DNA of 64,000 nt from an uncultured Oscillibacter sp. Lineage in GTDB: Bacteria > Bacillota > Clostridia > Oscillospirales > Oscillospiraceae. Positions within the stretch are counted from its first letter, which is position 1. Every line of letters starts with the position of its first letter. Shown in pieces: positions 42,453 through 51,206 of this stretch. The stretch covers positions 17,505-81,504 of the forward strand of contig NZ_CANTJS010000005.1 in the NCBI RefSeq assembly GCF_947654275.1, read 5' to 3'. Under the pieces are notes generated by a model. The model saw nothing but the letters and a program-made list of their open reading frames with translations. It ran no database searches and was not told the DNA's origin. The translations under genes and the position numbers were made by a program.

Positions 42453-43985
42453 ATGTCTACTGCACAAATCTGCATCATGGCCACCATCATCCTGTATCTG
42501 TGTTTCGTCATTTTCACAGGGGTGATGATTGGCCGCCGTTCCAAGAAGAGCGCCGAGGGCTTCTATCTGGGAGGCCGGGGCATCGGTCCCCTGGTCACCG
42601 CCATGAGTGCCGAGGCCAGCGACATGAGCAGCTATCTGCTCATGGGCATCCCGGGCCTTGCCTACCTCAGCGGCGTGGCCGACGCCAGCTGGACCGCCAT
42701 CGGCCTGGCCGCGGGCACCTATCTGAACTTCCTGCTGGTGGCCAAAAAGCTCCGCCGGTACAGCGTGAAGCTGGACGCCATCACCATCCCCAGCTTCATT
42801 TCCAAGCGCTATGACGAGAAAAAACCGGTGATTATGTGCATCTCCGCCCTGATTATCCTGATTTTCTTCGTGCCTTATGTGGCCTCCGGTCTGGCCGCCA
42901 TCGGCAAGCTGTTCAACAGCCTCTTCGGCTGGGACTACATGGCGGCGGTGGTCGTCGGCGCCATCGTCATCATCAGCTACACTTCTATCGGCGGATTTTC
43001 CGCCGTGGCCACCATGGACCTGATCCAGTCCGTCATCATGACCACCGCCCTGGCCATCATCGTGGTCTTCGGCGTGGTCCAGGCCGGCGGCATGGACGCG
43101 GTGATTGCCCACGCCCAGACCCTCCCCGGCTTTTTCAGCTTCTCCGAGACCTATAATGTTTCCACCGGCTCCGCCGAGCCCTACGGCTTCATCCGCATCA
43201 TCTCCATGATGGCCTGGGGCCTGGGCTACTTCGGAATGCCCCACATCCTGGTCCGCTTCATGGCCATTCGGAACGAGGACGAGTTGACCCTCTCCCGCCG
43301 CATCGCCGCCATCTGGGTAGTGATTTCCATGGGCGTGGCGGTGTTCATCGGCATCGTGGGCCATGCGGTGTCCTCTGTGGGCCGGGCGCCCTTCCTGGAG
43401 GGCAGCGCCACCGAAACCATCATTGTGAAGCTCTCCGATCTGCTGTCCACTTACGGCATCTTCCCCGCCATTGTGGCGGGCTGCATCCTGGCGGGCATCC
43501 TGGCCGCCACCATGTCCACCGCCGACAGCCAGCTTCTGGCCGCCTCCTCCGCCTTCTCCGAGAACCTGGTGCAGGACGTGTTCGGCGTGAAGCTGACGGA
43601 GAAACAGACCATGCTCATCGCCCGGCTCACCGTGGTGGTCATCGCCATCATCGCCCTGTTCCTGGCCCGGGACCCGGACAGCAACGTGTTCCAGATCGTC
43701 TCCTTCGCCTGGGCGGGCTTCGGCGCCACCTTCGGCCCCGCCATTCTCTGCGCCCTGTTCTGGAAGCGCAGCAACCGTCAGGGCATCATGGCGGGTCTGG
43801 TGGCCGGCAGCATCATGATCTTCGTGTGGAAATTTCAGATCAAGCCCCTGGGCGGCATCTGGAACATCTATGAGCTGCTTCCCGCCTTCGTGGTGGGTCT
43901 GGCCGCCATTGTCATCGTGAGCCTCCTCACCCCGGCCCCCGGCGCGGCGGTGGAAAAGGTCTTCGACGAGGTCAACCGCAAATAA
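42453..43985 (+). CDS. putP: Sodium/proline-type solute symporter (SSS family, PutP-like)
   Basis: 510 residues with about thirteen transmembrane helices. SSS-family segments: FYLGGRGIGPLVTAMSAEASDMSSYLLMG (helix 2) and ALIIL; the Na+-site region near AGILAATMSTADSQLLAASS (helix 8) is typical of PutP and PanF-like sodium symporters. Proline is the closest guess; other amino acids are possible. ATG with AAGGAG. Strong terminator follows; transcribed alone, with a palindrome and promoter upstream. Confidence 0.9.
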   Translation: MSTAQICIMATIILYLCFVIFTGVMIGRRSKKSAEGFYLGGRGIGPLVTAMSAEASDMSSYLLMGIPGLAYLSGVADASWTAIGLAAGTYLNFLLVAKKLRRYSVKLDAITIPSFISKRYDEKKPVIMCISALIILIFFVPYVASGLAAIGKLFNSLFGWDYMAAVVVGAIVIISYTSIGGFSAVATMDLIQSVIMTTALAIIVVFGVVQAGGMDAVIAHAQTLPGFFSFSETYNVSTGSAEPYGFIRIISMMAWGLGYFGMPHILVRFMAIRNEDELTLSRRIAAIWVVISMGVAVFIGIVGHAVSSVGRAPFLEGSATETIIVKLSDLLSTYGIFPAIVAGCILAGILAATMSTADSQLLAASSAFSENLVQDVFGVKLTEKQTMLIARLTVVVIAIIALFLARDPDSNVFQIVSFAWAGFGATFGPAILCALFWKRSNRQGIMAGLVAGSIMIFVWKFQIKPLGGIWNIYELLPAFVVGLAAIVIVSLLTPAPGAAVEKVFDEVNRK

Positions 43986-44000
43986 ACAGCTCCCAGCTGA

Positions 44001-44034
44001 AACAGCCTGCCGCGAAAGCGGCAGGCTGTTTTGC
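44001..44034 (+). terminator. Terminator of the symporter gene
   Basis: AACAGCCTGCCGC, GAAA loop, GCGGCAGGCTGTT (44001-44030), followed by TTGCGG; the outer A-T pairs supply the weak U-tract. Confidence 0.85.
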
Positions 44035-44187
44035 GGTTTGCCCCGGATATTTTCCGCCGGACGCCGTCCCGGACGCCTTGCCGTGCATCCTTCAGGTTCC
44101 GGATGGGGTCTCACGGGAAATCATCCCCTTGTCCGGGTCCTTCCGAAGGCCGGACTTTTTCGCCTCCGGCTGTGTCCCTGTCCTGGA

Positions 44188-45117
44188 TTATGCGTCTCCG
44201 CCGTCCCCGCCTGCGGCCCGGATGATGATCTCCTCGCCGTTCTCCGTCTCGTGGCGCTCAATGTCCCAATCCTCTTCCGGGTCCCAACCCTCTTCCGGGG
44301 TGCTGCGCTCGTTGGTCCAGCCCATGGGATTCTCAGCCAGGAAGGCCTCTGCCGCCGCCGGGTCCGCCTTGGCGGGGTCCAGGGGCAGGGTGAACAGGGC
44401 CTGAACGCCGGTGAAGTCGTCGCAGAACCGGATGGTCCCGTCGTCGTTCACATAGAAAATGGAGTTGTTGGGCGCGCTGCCCTCGTAGAAGGCCATATAG
44501 ACCGTGCGGTCCGCGAACATCTCGATGCTCTGGGTATCCAGCAGGTAGTAGTAAACGCCGTCCTTAGCCAGGCCGGACGCTCCGGCTCCCAGCGTCCAGT
44601 TGTTCACCGCCGTAGGGGAGCAGCCCGCCGCCAGGGGTGTCATGGTGTAGGAGATGAAATCAAAATCCTGATTCGTCAGGGCCGTCCCGTCCAGGCGGCG
44701 GAGGGCCAGGACGGAATAGGTGTGGTCCTTCTCCAGGTCCGGGTTCAAAACGTCCAGGTTCCGCCCGGACACCAGACCCAGCAGGGTGATGGAGAAGTCC
44801 CCGCTCTCCACGGTCTCGTCAATCAGAATGGCGTCGGGGCCCTGGAAGGCCTCCGCCAGCAGAGGCTGGTTGTGCTCCTCCGCCACCTGGGCGGGAGTCA
44901 TCAGCAGCACGGCGGCGGACACGGACACCGCCAGCAGGGCGATGCAGGCGGCAATCAGCACCGCCATTTTCTTAGGTTTCGCAAACATCATTTCAGTACG
45001 CTCCTTTTCCAGTTCACGGGCGCGTGTTCGCAGCAGCTCCGCTGTCCGCTCCTGAAAATCCGCGGAAAAGGAGAGTTCATCAAAGGCGGACCGGTACTCG
45101 TCCCGATTCAGGCTCAT
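44188..45117 (-). CDS. Membrane-bound anti-sigma-type partner of the ECF sigma factor
   Basis: 309 residues. Cytoplasmic N-terminus (about 1-45), one transmembrane helix (AVLIAACIALLAVSVSAAVLL, about 51-71), and a long extracellular domain of the DUF4179/anti-sigma type. Start ATG overlaps the sigma-factor stop (ATGA) and the AGGAGG site lies inside the sigma gene, fixing the start and showing tight coupling. The architecture predicts sequestration of the sigma factor until an envelope signal is sensed; no zinc-binding ZAS motif (HxxxCxxC) is seen. Confidence 0.8.
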   Translation of the reverse strand: MSLNRDEYRSAFDELSFSADFQERTAELLRTRARELEKERTEMMFAKPKKMAVLIAACIALLAVSVSAAVLLMTPAQVAEEHNQPLLAEAFQGPDAILIDETVESGDFSITLLGLVSGRNLDVLNPDLEKDHTYSVLALRRLDGTALTNQDFDFISYTMTPLAAGCSPTAVNNWTLGAGASGLAKDGVYYYLLDTQSIEMFADRTVYMAFYEGSAPNNSIFYVNDDGTIRFCDDFTGVQALFTLPLDPAKADPAAAEAFLAENPMGWTNERSTPEEGWDPEEDWDIERHETENGEEIIIRAAGGDGGDA

Positions 45118-45602
45118 AAACATTCCTCCTTCAGCATCTGCCGCAGCCGCTCCCGGCCGCGGGCCAGGCGGGTGCCCACCGTGGGGGCGGGCAGACCCAG
45201 CAGTCTGGCAATTTCCTTCATGGAATAGCCCTCGTAATAATAGAGGTGGATGACAGAGGCGTATTTCTCCGGCAGGGCCTGGACGGCCTCCCGGACAGCG
45301 CGCCCCCGGTCCGCCGTTTCTTCGCCGGCGGACTCGGAAACATCCTCCAGGGGGACATTCCGGCGCTCCGCCTGGCGGCGGAGATCGCTGGCACGGTGAA
45401 GAGTGGTGCGGATCAGCCAGGCCTTTTCGTGTTCGGCGTCCCGGAACACAGGCGCGGCGGTGAGCAGCCGCAGAAACGCCTCCTGCACCGCGTCCTCTGC
45501 GTCGGCGGCAGACTGGAGACGGGCGGCGGCCAGACGCAGCAGCATGGGGCTGTAGGCCTCCACGACCCGGCTGATGGTTTCATCGGTACCAAATGGAACC
45601 AC
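45114..45602 (-). CDS. ECF-type RNA polymerase sigma factor
   Basis: 162 residues from the chosen GTG. Region 2 (EDAVQEAFLRLLTAAPVFRD, DEKAWL-like AEHEKAWLIRTTLHRASDLR) and region 4 (ALPEKYASVIHLYYYEGYSMKEIARLLGLPAPTVGTRLARGRERL) are complete. Several in-frame GTGs exist; 45602 has AAGGGAG eight bases upstream, while 45629 has none. Forms a two-gene unit with the membrane anti-sigma. It probably autoregulates, but I cannot recognise the target promoter. Confidence 0.9.
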   Translation of the reverse strand: MVPFGTDETISRVVEAYSPMLLRLAAARLQSAADAEDAVQEAFLRLLTAAPVFRDAEHEKAWLIRTTLHRASDLRRQAERRNVPLEDVSESAGEETADRGRAVREAVQALPEKYASVIHLYYYEGYSMKEIARLLGLPAPTVGTRLARGRERLRQMLKEECL

Positions 45603-45743
45603 GTTCCTCACTCCCTTCACCCTAAACACGTCTCAGCCCGGCAGAATTTTTCAACGCTGGAAAAAAGAATAAGCATCATAGCAGAAGAGGCCTCCGCCGG
45701 ACAGGGAAAACGGAAAAATTTTGGAAAAAAGCCGCAGAAGGGG

Positions 45744-45771
45744 CTGACAAGCGGACAGAAATCTGTATAAT
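45744..45771 (+). promoter_or_regulatory. Sigma-A promoter of glgX
   Basis: CTGACA (45744-45749), 16-base spacer, consensus TATAAT (45766-45771); 63 bases upstream of the GTG start. Confidence 0.78.
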
Positions 45772-45833
45772 AGAAATGTACTTCATTTAATTTATGATGC
45801 GTCTTGCCCCGGAGGCGCGGGAAGGAGACCGCA

Positions 45834-47945
45834 GTGGAAACAAAAGAGATCACCATGCAGACGGAGGAGAGCGGCGGCGTCGTGGCGCTGCCCCGCACCA
45901 TCCACCTGGTTCCCATGGACCACATCAACGGCTTTGATGTGCGTCCCGGCTTCTATGAAATCAACGGCGCCACCGCCATCCCCGGCGGCGTGAACTTCAC
46001 TGTCCACTCCCACGGAGCCACGGCCATTGAACTGCTGCTGTTCCACCGGACGGAAGAGGAGCCCTATGCCATTCTCCGATTCCCGGAGCGCTACCGTATC
46101 GGCAACGTGTATTCCATGATTGTGTTCAAGCTGAACATTGAGGAATTTGAATACGCCTACCGGGTCTACGGGCCCAACGACCCGGAGAAAGGCCTGATTT
46201 TCGACCCCTCCAAGTACCTGCTGGACCCCTATGCCCGGGCGGTGACGGGGCAGAGCAAGTGGGGCGTCTCCACCTCCCACGGCCAGCACTACAAGGCCCG
46301 GGTGGTGAAGGATGATTTTGACTGGGGCAACATGGAGCGGCCCCGCATCCCCATGGAGGACCTGGTCATCTACGAGCTCCACGTCCGGGGCTTTACCCGG
46401 CATGAGTCCTCCGGCGTGGTCCATCCCGGCACCTTTGACGGGCTCCGGGAGAAAATCCCCTACCTGAAGGAGCTGGGCGTCAACGCCGTGGAGCTCATGC
46501 CCATCTTCGAGTTCGACGAGATGCAGGACGACCGCGTCTATGAGGGCAGGCAGCTCTATAACTACTGGGGATACAGCACCGTCAGCTTCTTCGCCCCCAA
46601 CACCAGCTATGCCGCCGGCGTGGAATACAACCGGGAGGGCAACGAGCTCAAACGCCTCATCAAAGAGCTGAACGAAAACGGCATCGAGGTTTTTCTGGAC
46701 GTGGTATTCAACCACACGGCGGAGGGCAATGAGGACGGCCCCTTCTTCTCCTTCAAGGGCTTTGACAACAATATCTATTACCTGCTCACTCCCGAGGGAA
46801 CCTACTACAATTTCAGCGGCTGCGGCAACACCCTGAACTGCAACCACCCCATTGTCCACCAGATGATTCTGGACTGCCTGCGCTACTGGGTCACCACCTA
46901 CCGGGTCAACGGCTTCCGCTTCGACCTGGCCTCCATCCTGGGCCGCAACGAGGACGGCACCCCCATGAACAAGCCCCCCCTGCTCCAGGCCATGGCCTTC
47001 GACCCCATTCTGGGCGATGTGAAGCTGATTGCCGAGGCCTGGGACGCCGGCGGGCTCTATCAGGTGGGCACCTTCCCCGCCTGGAACCGCTGGGCGGAGT
47101 GGAACGGCCGCTACCGGGACGACCTGCGGCGCTACCTCAAGGGGGACGGGGGCTGCGCCCAGGCGGCGGCCCAGCGGATCATCGGCTCCAAGGACATCTA
47201 TGAGGAGAAGAGCCGGAAAGACGCCTCCATCAATTTCCTCACCTGCCACGACGGATTCACCCTCTATGACCTCTATGCCTATAATGAAAAACACAATCTG
47301 CTGAACGGATGGAACAACACAGACGGCTCCAGCGACAACCACAGCTGGAACTGCGGGGCGGAGGGAGAAACCGGGGACCCGGAGATCAACGCCCTGCGGC
47401 TGAGGATGTGCCGCAACGCCTTCGCCCTGCTGATGTGCAGCCGGGGCATCCCCATGTTCCTGGCGGGAGACGAGTTCTGCAACACCCAATTCGGAAACAA
47501 TAACGCCTATTGTCAGGACAATGTCACCTCCTGGCTGGACTGGAGCCTCCTGGCGCGGCATCAGGACATGTTCCAATTTTTTCAGTACATGATCGCCCTG
47601 CGGAAGGAATACCGCATCCTTCGGGCCAATCTCAGCGACGGCTATTATGGCTTCCCCGACGTCAGCTTCCACGGCGTGGAGCCCTGGCGGGGCCAGTTCG
47701 AGGACCACGAGCGCTATGTCGGCGTCCTCTTCGCCGGTCAGGAACGGGGCAGCGCCCCCCAGGTGGTTTATGTCGCCTCCAACGCGTGGTGGGAGCCCCT
47801 TACCGTGGAGCTGCCCCGCCTGCCCTACCGGATGCGCTGGCACAAGATCGCCGACACCTGGGCGGCGGAACAGACTCCGGAGGTCCTGGATGAGGGCCGG
47901 TTCACCATCGGGCCCCGGAGCGTCATGGTCTTCGCCGCGAAGTGA
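45834..47945 (+). CDS. glgX: Glycogen-debranching enzyme GlgX / isoamylase-type GH13
   Basis: 703 residues. CBM48-like N-terminal domain followed by the GH13 barrel: DVVFNH (about 287), FRFDLAS with nucleophile Asp (about 363), IAEAWDAGG with acid Glu (about 400) and TCHDGFTLYDL (about 470). It cleaves alpha-1,6 branches of glycogen or starch dextrins. The GTG (METKEITM) with AAGGAG six bases upstream is chosen; a longer in-frame ATG has no site. No glycogen synthesis genes nearby; a small membrane protein follows ten bases later. Confidence 0.93.
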   Translation: METKEITMQTEESGGVVALPRTIHLVPMDHINGFDVRPGFYEINGATAIPGGVNFTVHSHGATAIELLLFHRTEEEPYAILRFPERYRIGNVYSMIVFKLNIEEFEYAYRVYGPNDPEKGLIFDPSKYLLDPYARAVTGQSKWGVSTSHGQHYKARVVKDDFDWGNMERPRIPMEDLVIYELHVRGFTRHESSGVVHPGTFDGLREKIPYLKELGVNAVELMPIFEFDEMQDDRVYEGRQLYNYWGYSTVSFFAPNTSYAAGVEYNREGNELKRLIKELNENGIEVFLDVVFNHTAEGNEDGPFFSFKGFDNNIYYLLTPEGTYYNFSGCGNTLNCNHPIVHQMILDCLRYWVTTYRVNGFRFDLASILGRNEDGTPMNKPPLLQAMAFDPILGDVKLIAEAWDAGGLYQVGTFPAWNRWAEWNGRYRDDLRRYLKGDGGCAQAAAQRIIGSKDIYEEKSRKDASINFLTCHDGFTLYDLYAYNEKHNLLNGWNNTDGSSDNHSWNCGAEGETGDPEINALRLRMCRNAFALLMCSRGIPMFLAGDEFCNTQFGNNNAYCQDNVTSWLDWSLLARHQDMFQFFQYMIALRKEYRILRANLSDGYYGFPDVSFHGVEPWRGQFEDHERYVGVLFAGQERGSAPQVVYVASNAWWEPLTVELPRLPYRMRWHKIADTWAAEQTPEVLDEGRFTIGPRSVMVFAAK

Positions 47946-47954
47946 GGACGCGGT

Positions 47955-48362
47955 ATGGAGTGGAAAGATTTCCTGCTGATGACGCTTCTCATATTCGGGA
48001 TGACGGTGGCCGGCGGCGCGTTTTGCGTCTGGATGATGAAAAAGGCGGGCATCCCGCTGACCGGGCTGGGCTATTATCAGAAGCTGCTCTATGACAACTG
48101 CACCTCCGTCCCCGGCTCCGGGCGGCGGACGCCGGACCGGTACCGGAGCCGCTGGTATTCCAAAAAGGGCGGCAAGCTCTCCGTGGAGCTCACCCACACC
48201 CGGGGCACGATGGTGCTGGAATTCTACACCGAGGACGATCGGGTCCTCCAGCGCTGGGAACCCGGGGACCCCCTTGCGTTCACGGTGGAGCTCCCGCCCA
48301 AAACGGAGGTCTGGTGGCGGGCGGACATGAACCACTTCAGCGGCAGCATCTGCTTCCGCTGA
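47955..48362 (+). CDS. Small membrane-anchored protein, function unknown
   Basis: 135 residues. One N-terminal transmembrane helix (FLLMTLLIFGMTVAGGAF, about 6-27) and a soluble, Trp-rich beta-like C-terminal part (VLQRWEPGDPLAFTVELPPKTEVWWRAD). It begins ten bases after glgX with GAGG before the ATG, so likely co-transcribed. I recognise no family. Confidence 0.75.
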   Translation: MEWKDFLLMTLLIFGMTVAGGAFCVWMMKKAGIPLTGLGYYQKLLYDNCTSVPGSGRRTPDRYRSRWYSKKGGKLSVELTHTRGTMVLEFYTEDDRVLQRWEPGDPLAFTVELPPKTEVWWRADMNHFSGSICFR

Positions 48363-48443
48363 CGGAGGGCGGACCGTCGGCAGTCCCCCATTGCCAAACA
48401 TGACAAAAGAGCCGAAAGCATCGAAAGCATCGGAATACAGCGA

Positions 48444-48477
48444 AGCGCCCCTGCCAACCACGGCAGGGGCGCTTTTT
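48444..48477 (+). terminator. Terminator after glgX unit
   Basis: AGCGCCCCTGCC, AACCAC loop, GGCAGGGGCGCT, then TTTTT; 82 bases past the 48362 stop. Reads towards the convergent chemoreceptor gene. Confidence 0.92.
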
Positions 48478-48505
48478 GAAAGGAACCGCTTTTTCCGGTC
48501 TTCCC

Positions 48506-50470
48506 TCAGTCCTTGGCCAGAGTGAAGCGGTCCACCAGCTGTTTCAGGCTGGCTGCCTCGGCAGAGAGCTCCTGGCTGGCGGCGGCGCTCTCCTGGGCGG
48601 TGGCGCTGTTGGTCTGCACCACCGAGGAAATCTGCTCGACGCCCTCCGTGACCTGGGTGATGGCGACGGTCTGCTTTTCCACAGCCTCCACCACGACGCC
48701 CATCTGGGTGGTTACATGACCGGCGTAAACACTGGTCTGCTCCAGGGATTCCGTCACCAGGTTCACCGCCTGGCTGCCCTCGGCAACGGCGGCGATGGAG
48801 CTCTCAATCAGCTCCTTGGTGGCCTTGGCCGCCTCGTCGGACTTGGAGGCCAGATTCCGCACCTCGTCGGCCACCACCGCAAAGCCCTTGCCGGCGCTGC
48901 CCGCCCGGGCCGCCTCCACGGCGGCGTTCAGCGCCAGGATGTTGGTCTGGAAGGCGATGTTTTCAATGGCGGCGATGATCTTGGAAATCTCCTCGGAGGC
49001 CCTGGAAATCTTCTCCATCGCGTCGTTCAGCTCTTTGACGTGCTCCACACTGACGCCCAGCATGCCGCCGGCCTGGTTGACATACTGGCCCGCCTCCTCA
49101 GCGGCGGCGGAGGTCTTTTTCGCGCTGTTGGAGATATCCATAATGGTGGCCGCCAGCTCTTCCACGGAGCTGGCCTGCATCATGGACCCCTGGCTCAGGG
49201 TCTGGGCCCCGGTGGAAACCTGGCCGCTGGCGGAGGAGACCTGACTGGCGGAGGCGTCGATCTGGCGCATGGTATTGCTCAGCTCCAGCTTCAGGTTACG
49301 CATGGACCGCAGAATGCTCTGGAAGCCGCCCACATAGGCCTCCCGATGGGCCGACTGAATATCGAAATTCTGGCTGGCCATTTCGGTCAGCAAATAGTCG
49401 ATGTCCTTGATGATGGTATTCAGACCCGTCACCATCTCCGCCGTGGAGCGGGTCAGCTCCGCGGTCTCGTCCTTTCCTGTGGTCTGGGGCACCGGAGAGT
49501 CCAGGTCTCCCTGCACCAGCAGCTTCATCCGCTTGGCGCAGGCCTGCATGGGTGCGCTGATGTTGCTGGACAGCTTCAGCGCCACCACGACGGATGCCAG
49601 AATGGACGCCACGATCACCAGCACATTGATAAGCATTCCAAAATATGTATCCGCCAGATAATCCTTTTTCATGGCGGTGACGGCCACGCTCCAGCCGTCC
49701 GTCCCGCCCACCGGCGCATAGGCGGCAAACCGGGGGCCGTCCACGGCGCGGAAGCTGCCGAAGCCGACTTTCCCCTGCCGCATGTCCGCGTGGATGGCGG
49801 CCAGCTGCTTCAGGGAAGAATCCTCCTGGGCCTCCCGCTCCACATTCTGTGTTGTGATGGTTTCCAGCGTCACATCCGCGATGGTATCACCGTTTTTGTT
49901 AATCATATAAGTCCGGCTGTTTTCGCTGACCTTGACCGCAGACACGATGTTGTTCAAAAAAGTCTCCGGCGGCACGAAATAGACCACGCCTGCAATCCGT
50001 CCCCTCTCGGAATAGAGGGGCGCGGCCACCATGATGGACAGCTCGCCTGTGATTTTGCTGACCAGGGGCTCGGACACGTAGACGTTGCCCGCCATGGCCT
50101 GTTTGACATATTCCCGGTCAGAGTAATCTTTTCCGTCAAAGATGCTGATGCCGTCCATGCCGATGATATTGCCCCGCTGAAATCCGTGGAGGCTGACCCG
50201 CTCGTTGATGATGGCCTGTTTTTCCTCCAGAGAGACCATGGTACTGGACAGCTGGGAAATGCGGCCCGTGTCCATCGCCACGTTTTTATAGGCCGTCAGC
50301 TCCTGTTCGATGCGGCCCGCCGCCAGCACGGCCGTCTCGCTCATCATCTGGTCCACCGTGGCGATGGTGCTCCTGTAGTTCAGCGCGATGCTGGAAATAC
50401 CCACAAACGCAAGGGCGGCCAGAACCGTCGCCATCAGACAGACCGTGATTTTTTTCCGAATACTGTTCAT
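48506..50470 (-). CDS. Methyl-accepting chemotaxis protein
   Basis: 654 residues. Transmembrane helix 1 (about 8-30), an extracellular dCACHE-type sensor (about 40-280), helix 2 ([20 protein letters not shown]), HAMP, and a cytoplasmic signalling domain with the conserved tip [20 protein letters not shown] and the following [20 protein letters not shown]. It relays a small ligand to CheA/CheW; no che gene is in this window. Chosen ATG is the codon after GAGGTGGAGAGAG. The upstream promoter is a perfect sigma-A consensus rather than sigma-D. Confidence 0.93.
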   Translation of the reverse strand: MNSIRKKITVCLMATVLAALAFVGISSIALNYRSTIATVDQMMSETAVLAAGRIEQELTAYKNVAMDTGRISQLSSTMVSLEEKQAIINERVSLHGFQRGNIIGMDGISIFDGKDYSDREYVKQAMAGNVYVSEPLVSKITGELSIMVAAPLYSERGRIAGVVYFVPPETFLNNIVSAVKVSENSRTYMINKNGDTIADVTLETITTQNVEREAQEDSSLKQLAAIHADMRQGKVGFGSFRAVDGPRFAAYAPVGGTDGWSVAVTAMKKDYLADTYFGMLINVLVIVASILASVVVALKLSSNISAPMQACAKRMKLLVQGDLDSPVPQTTGKDETAELTRSTAEMVTGLNTIIKDIDYLLTEMASQNFDIQSAHREAYVGGFQSILRSMRNLKLELSNTMRQIDASASQVSSASGQVSTGAQTLSQGSMMQASSVEELAATIMDISNSAKKTSAAAEEAGQYVNQAGGMLGVSVEHVKELNDAMEKISRASEEISKIIAAIENIAFQTNILALNAAVEAARAGSAGKGFAVVADEVRNLASKSDEAAKATKELIESSIAAVAEGSQAVNLVTESLEQTSVYAGHVTTQMGVVVEAVEKQTVAITQVTEGVEQISSVVQTNSATAQESAAASQELSAEAASLKQLVDRFTLAKD

Positions 50471-50533
50471 CTCTCTCCACCTCAATATCATCATAGCTGA
50501 TCGGGATTCCCTGCCCGGGATTCCATTGCCTCT

Positions 50534-50562
50534 ATTATATGAGCTGACCTCCCGCCTGTCAA
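50534..50562 (-). promoter_or_regulatory. Consensus sigma-A promoter of the chemoreceptor gene
   Basis: Minus strand TTGACA (50557-50562), 17-base spacer, TATAAT (50534-50539): both hexamers perfect. No sigma-D (flagellar) motif is seen, so this receptor is not obviously in the motility regulon. Confidence 0.88.
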
Positions 50563-50901
50563 CGGCCTTCCGCTCTTTTGCGGAGTATTTCACCAAAGAA
50601 AAACCGCTTCCAGCGCCGCCGGCTGGGACAGCGCGCCGCGGCCCGCCCGGGAAAATGGGGTCCGTTTCCATTTTTATGAAAGCGGCCCCTGTTTCACGCC
50701 TGATTTTTTGCCCCAGTCTTCAAAAACCGGCGGCGGTTCCGGTTTGCACGGAAGCCGTACCGCCGCCGCCGCGGTCCGGAGGAATTCGCCGGACTCTTTC
50801 CCATTGGCCGGCCAGCCCGGCCAAAAGAAGATTGACAGGAAACTTTTCCCCCTCCCCTGCATAGACTGACCAATAGCACGCAGAGCAAGGAGGACACCGC
50901 C
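50563..50901. other. Gene-free stretch upstream of the small ORF
   Basis: Holds a CGGCGGCGGT/ACCGCCGCCG hairpin (about 50729-50775) with an inner TTCCGG.../CGGAA. TTGACA at 50832-50837 has no well-placed -10 (GCATAGACT lies 24 bases on). No gene recognised. Confidence 0.5.
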
Positions 50902-50979
50902 ATGAAACACTTCGGGACCGGCGTTGGCGACGTCGACGACCTGATTTTTCAGGACTGCTGGATGCCCAGCGACCGCTGA
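50902..50979 (+). CDS. Candidate 25-residue small protein
   Basis: Reads MKHFGTGVGDVDDLIFQDCW then MPSDR, ending in TGA. The ATG is preceded by a strong AAGGAGGACACCGCC ribosome-binding site with good spacing, and a GGGACGCCGC/GCGGCGTCCC hairpin follows eight bases after the stop (50987-51010). It is too short for statistical coding evidence. One Cys, one Trp, acidic centre, no signal peptide; it could be a small regulator, a peptide precursor, or simply chance. No similarity recognised. Confidence 0.45.
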   Translation: MKHFGTGVGDVDDLIFQDCWMPSDR

Positions 50980-51032
50980 ACACGGGGACGCCGCGCCTGC
51001 GGCGTCCCGCCCGGCGGCGGGGCGGGAAACAG

Positions 51033-51061
51033 TTGACAAGCGTCTCCTTTCCGCATATACT
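51033..51061 (+). promoter_or_regulatory. Sigma-A promoter of patA
   Basis: TTGACA (51033-51038), 17-base spacer, TATACT (51056-51061), about 145 bases upstream of the ATG at 51207. The leader shows no recognised riboswitch. Confidence 0.85.
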
Positions 51062-51206
51062 GTGCTCATATTGACGGGGACCGCGCTTTGCGCATATTCG
51101 AGGGGGACATGCCCCCGCCGCGGCACTCCCGCCTCCGCCCGGAGGCTGTCTGCATATCCCCCGGAAATTCTCCGTAAACCCTATTCCAAAAAGGAGCGTG
51201 AACCCC

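Noticed and set aside
42302..44062. Word CGTCCGGCGGAAAAT at 42302, near-copy at 42392 and its reverse complement near 44048, flanking the symporter
   Set aside because: Only 14 bases and GC-rich; chance is plausible and no wider symmetry or duplication is present.
40662..44114. Minus-strand open frame of over 1100 codons opposite the nucleotidyltransferase, tetR and symporter genes
   Set aside because: Frame is low complexity (His/Gly/Asp rich) and lies exactly over three convincing plus-strand genes with good starts; it reflects codon bias.
45792..48461. Long minus-strand frame opposite glgX
   Set aside because: The plus-strand frame has all four GH13 motifs; the antisense one has none.
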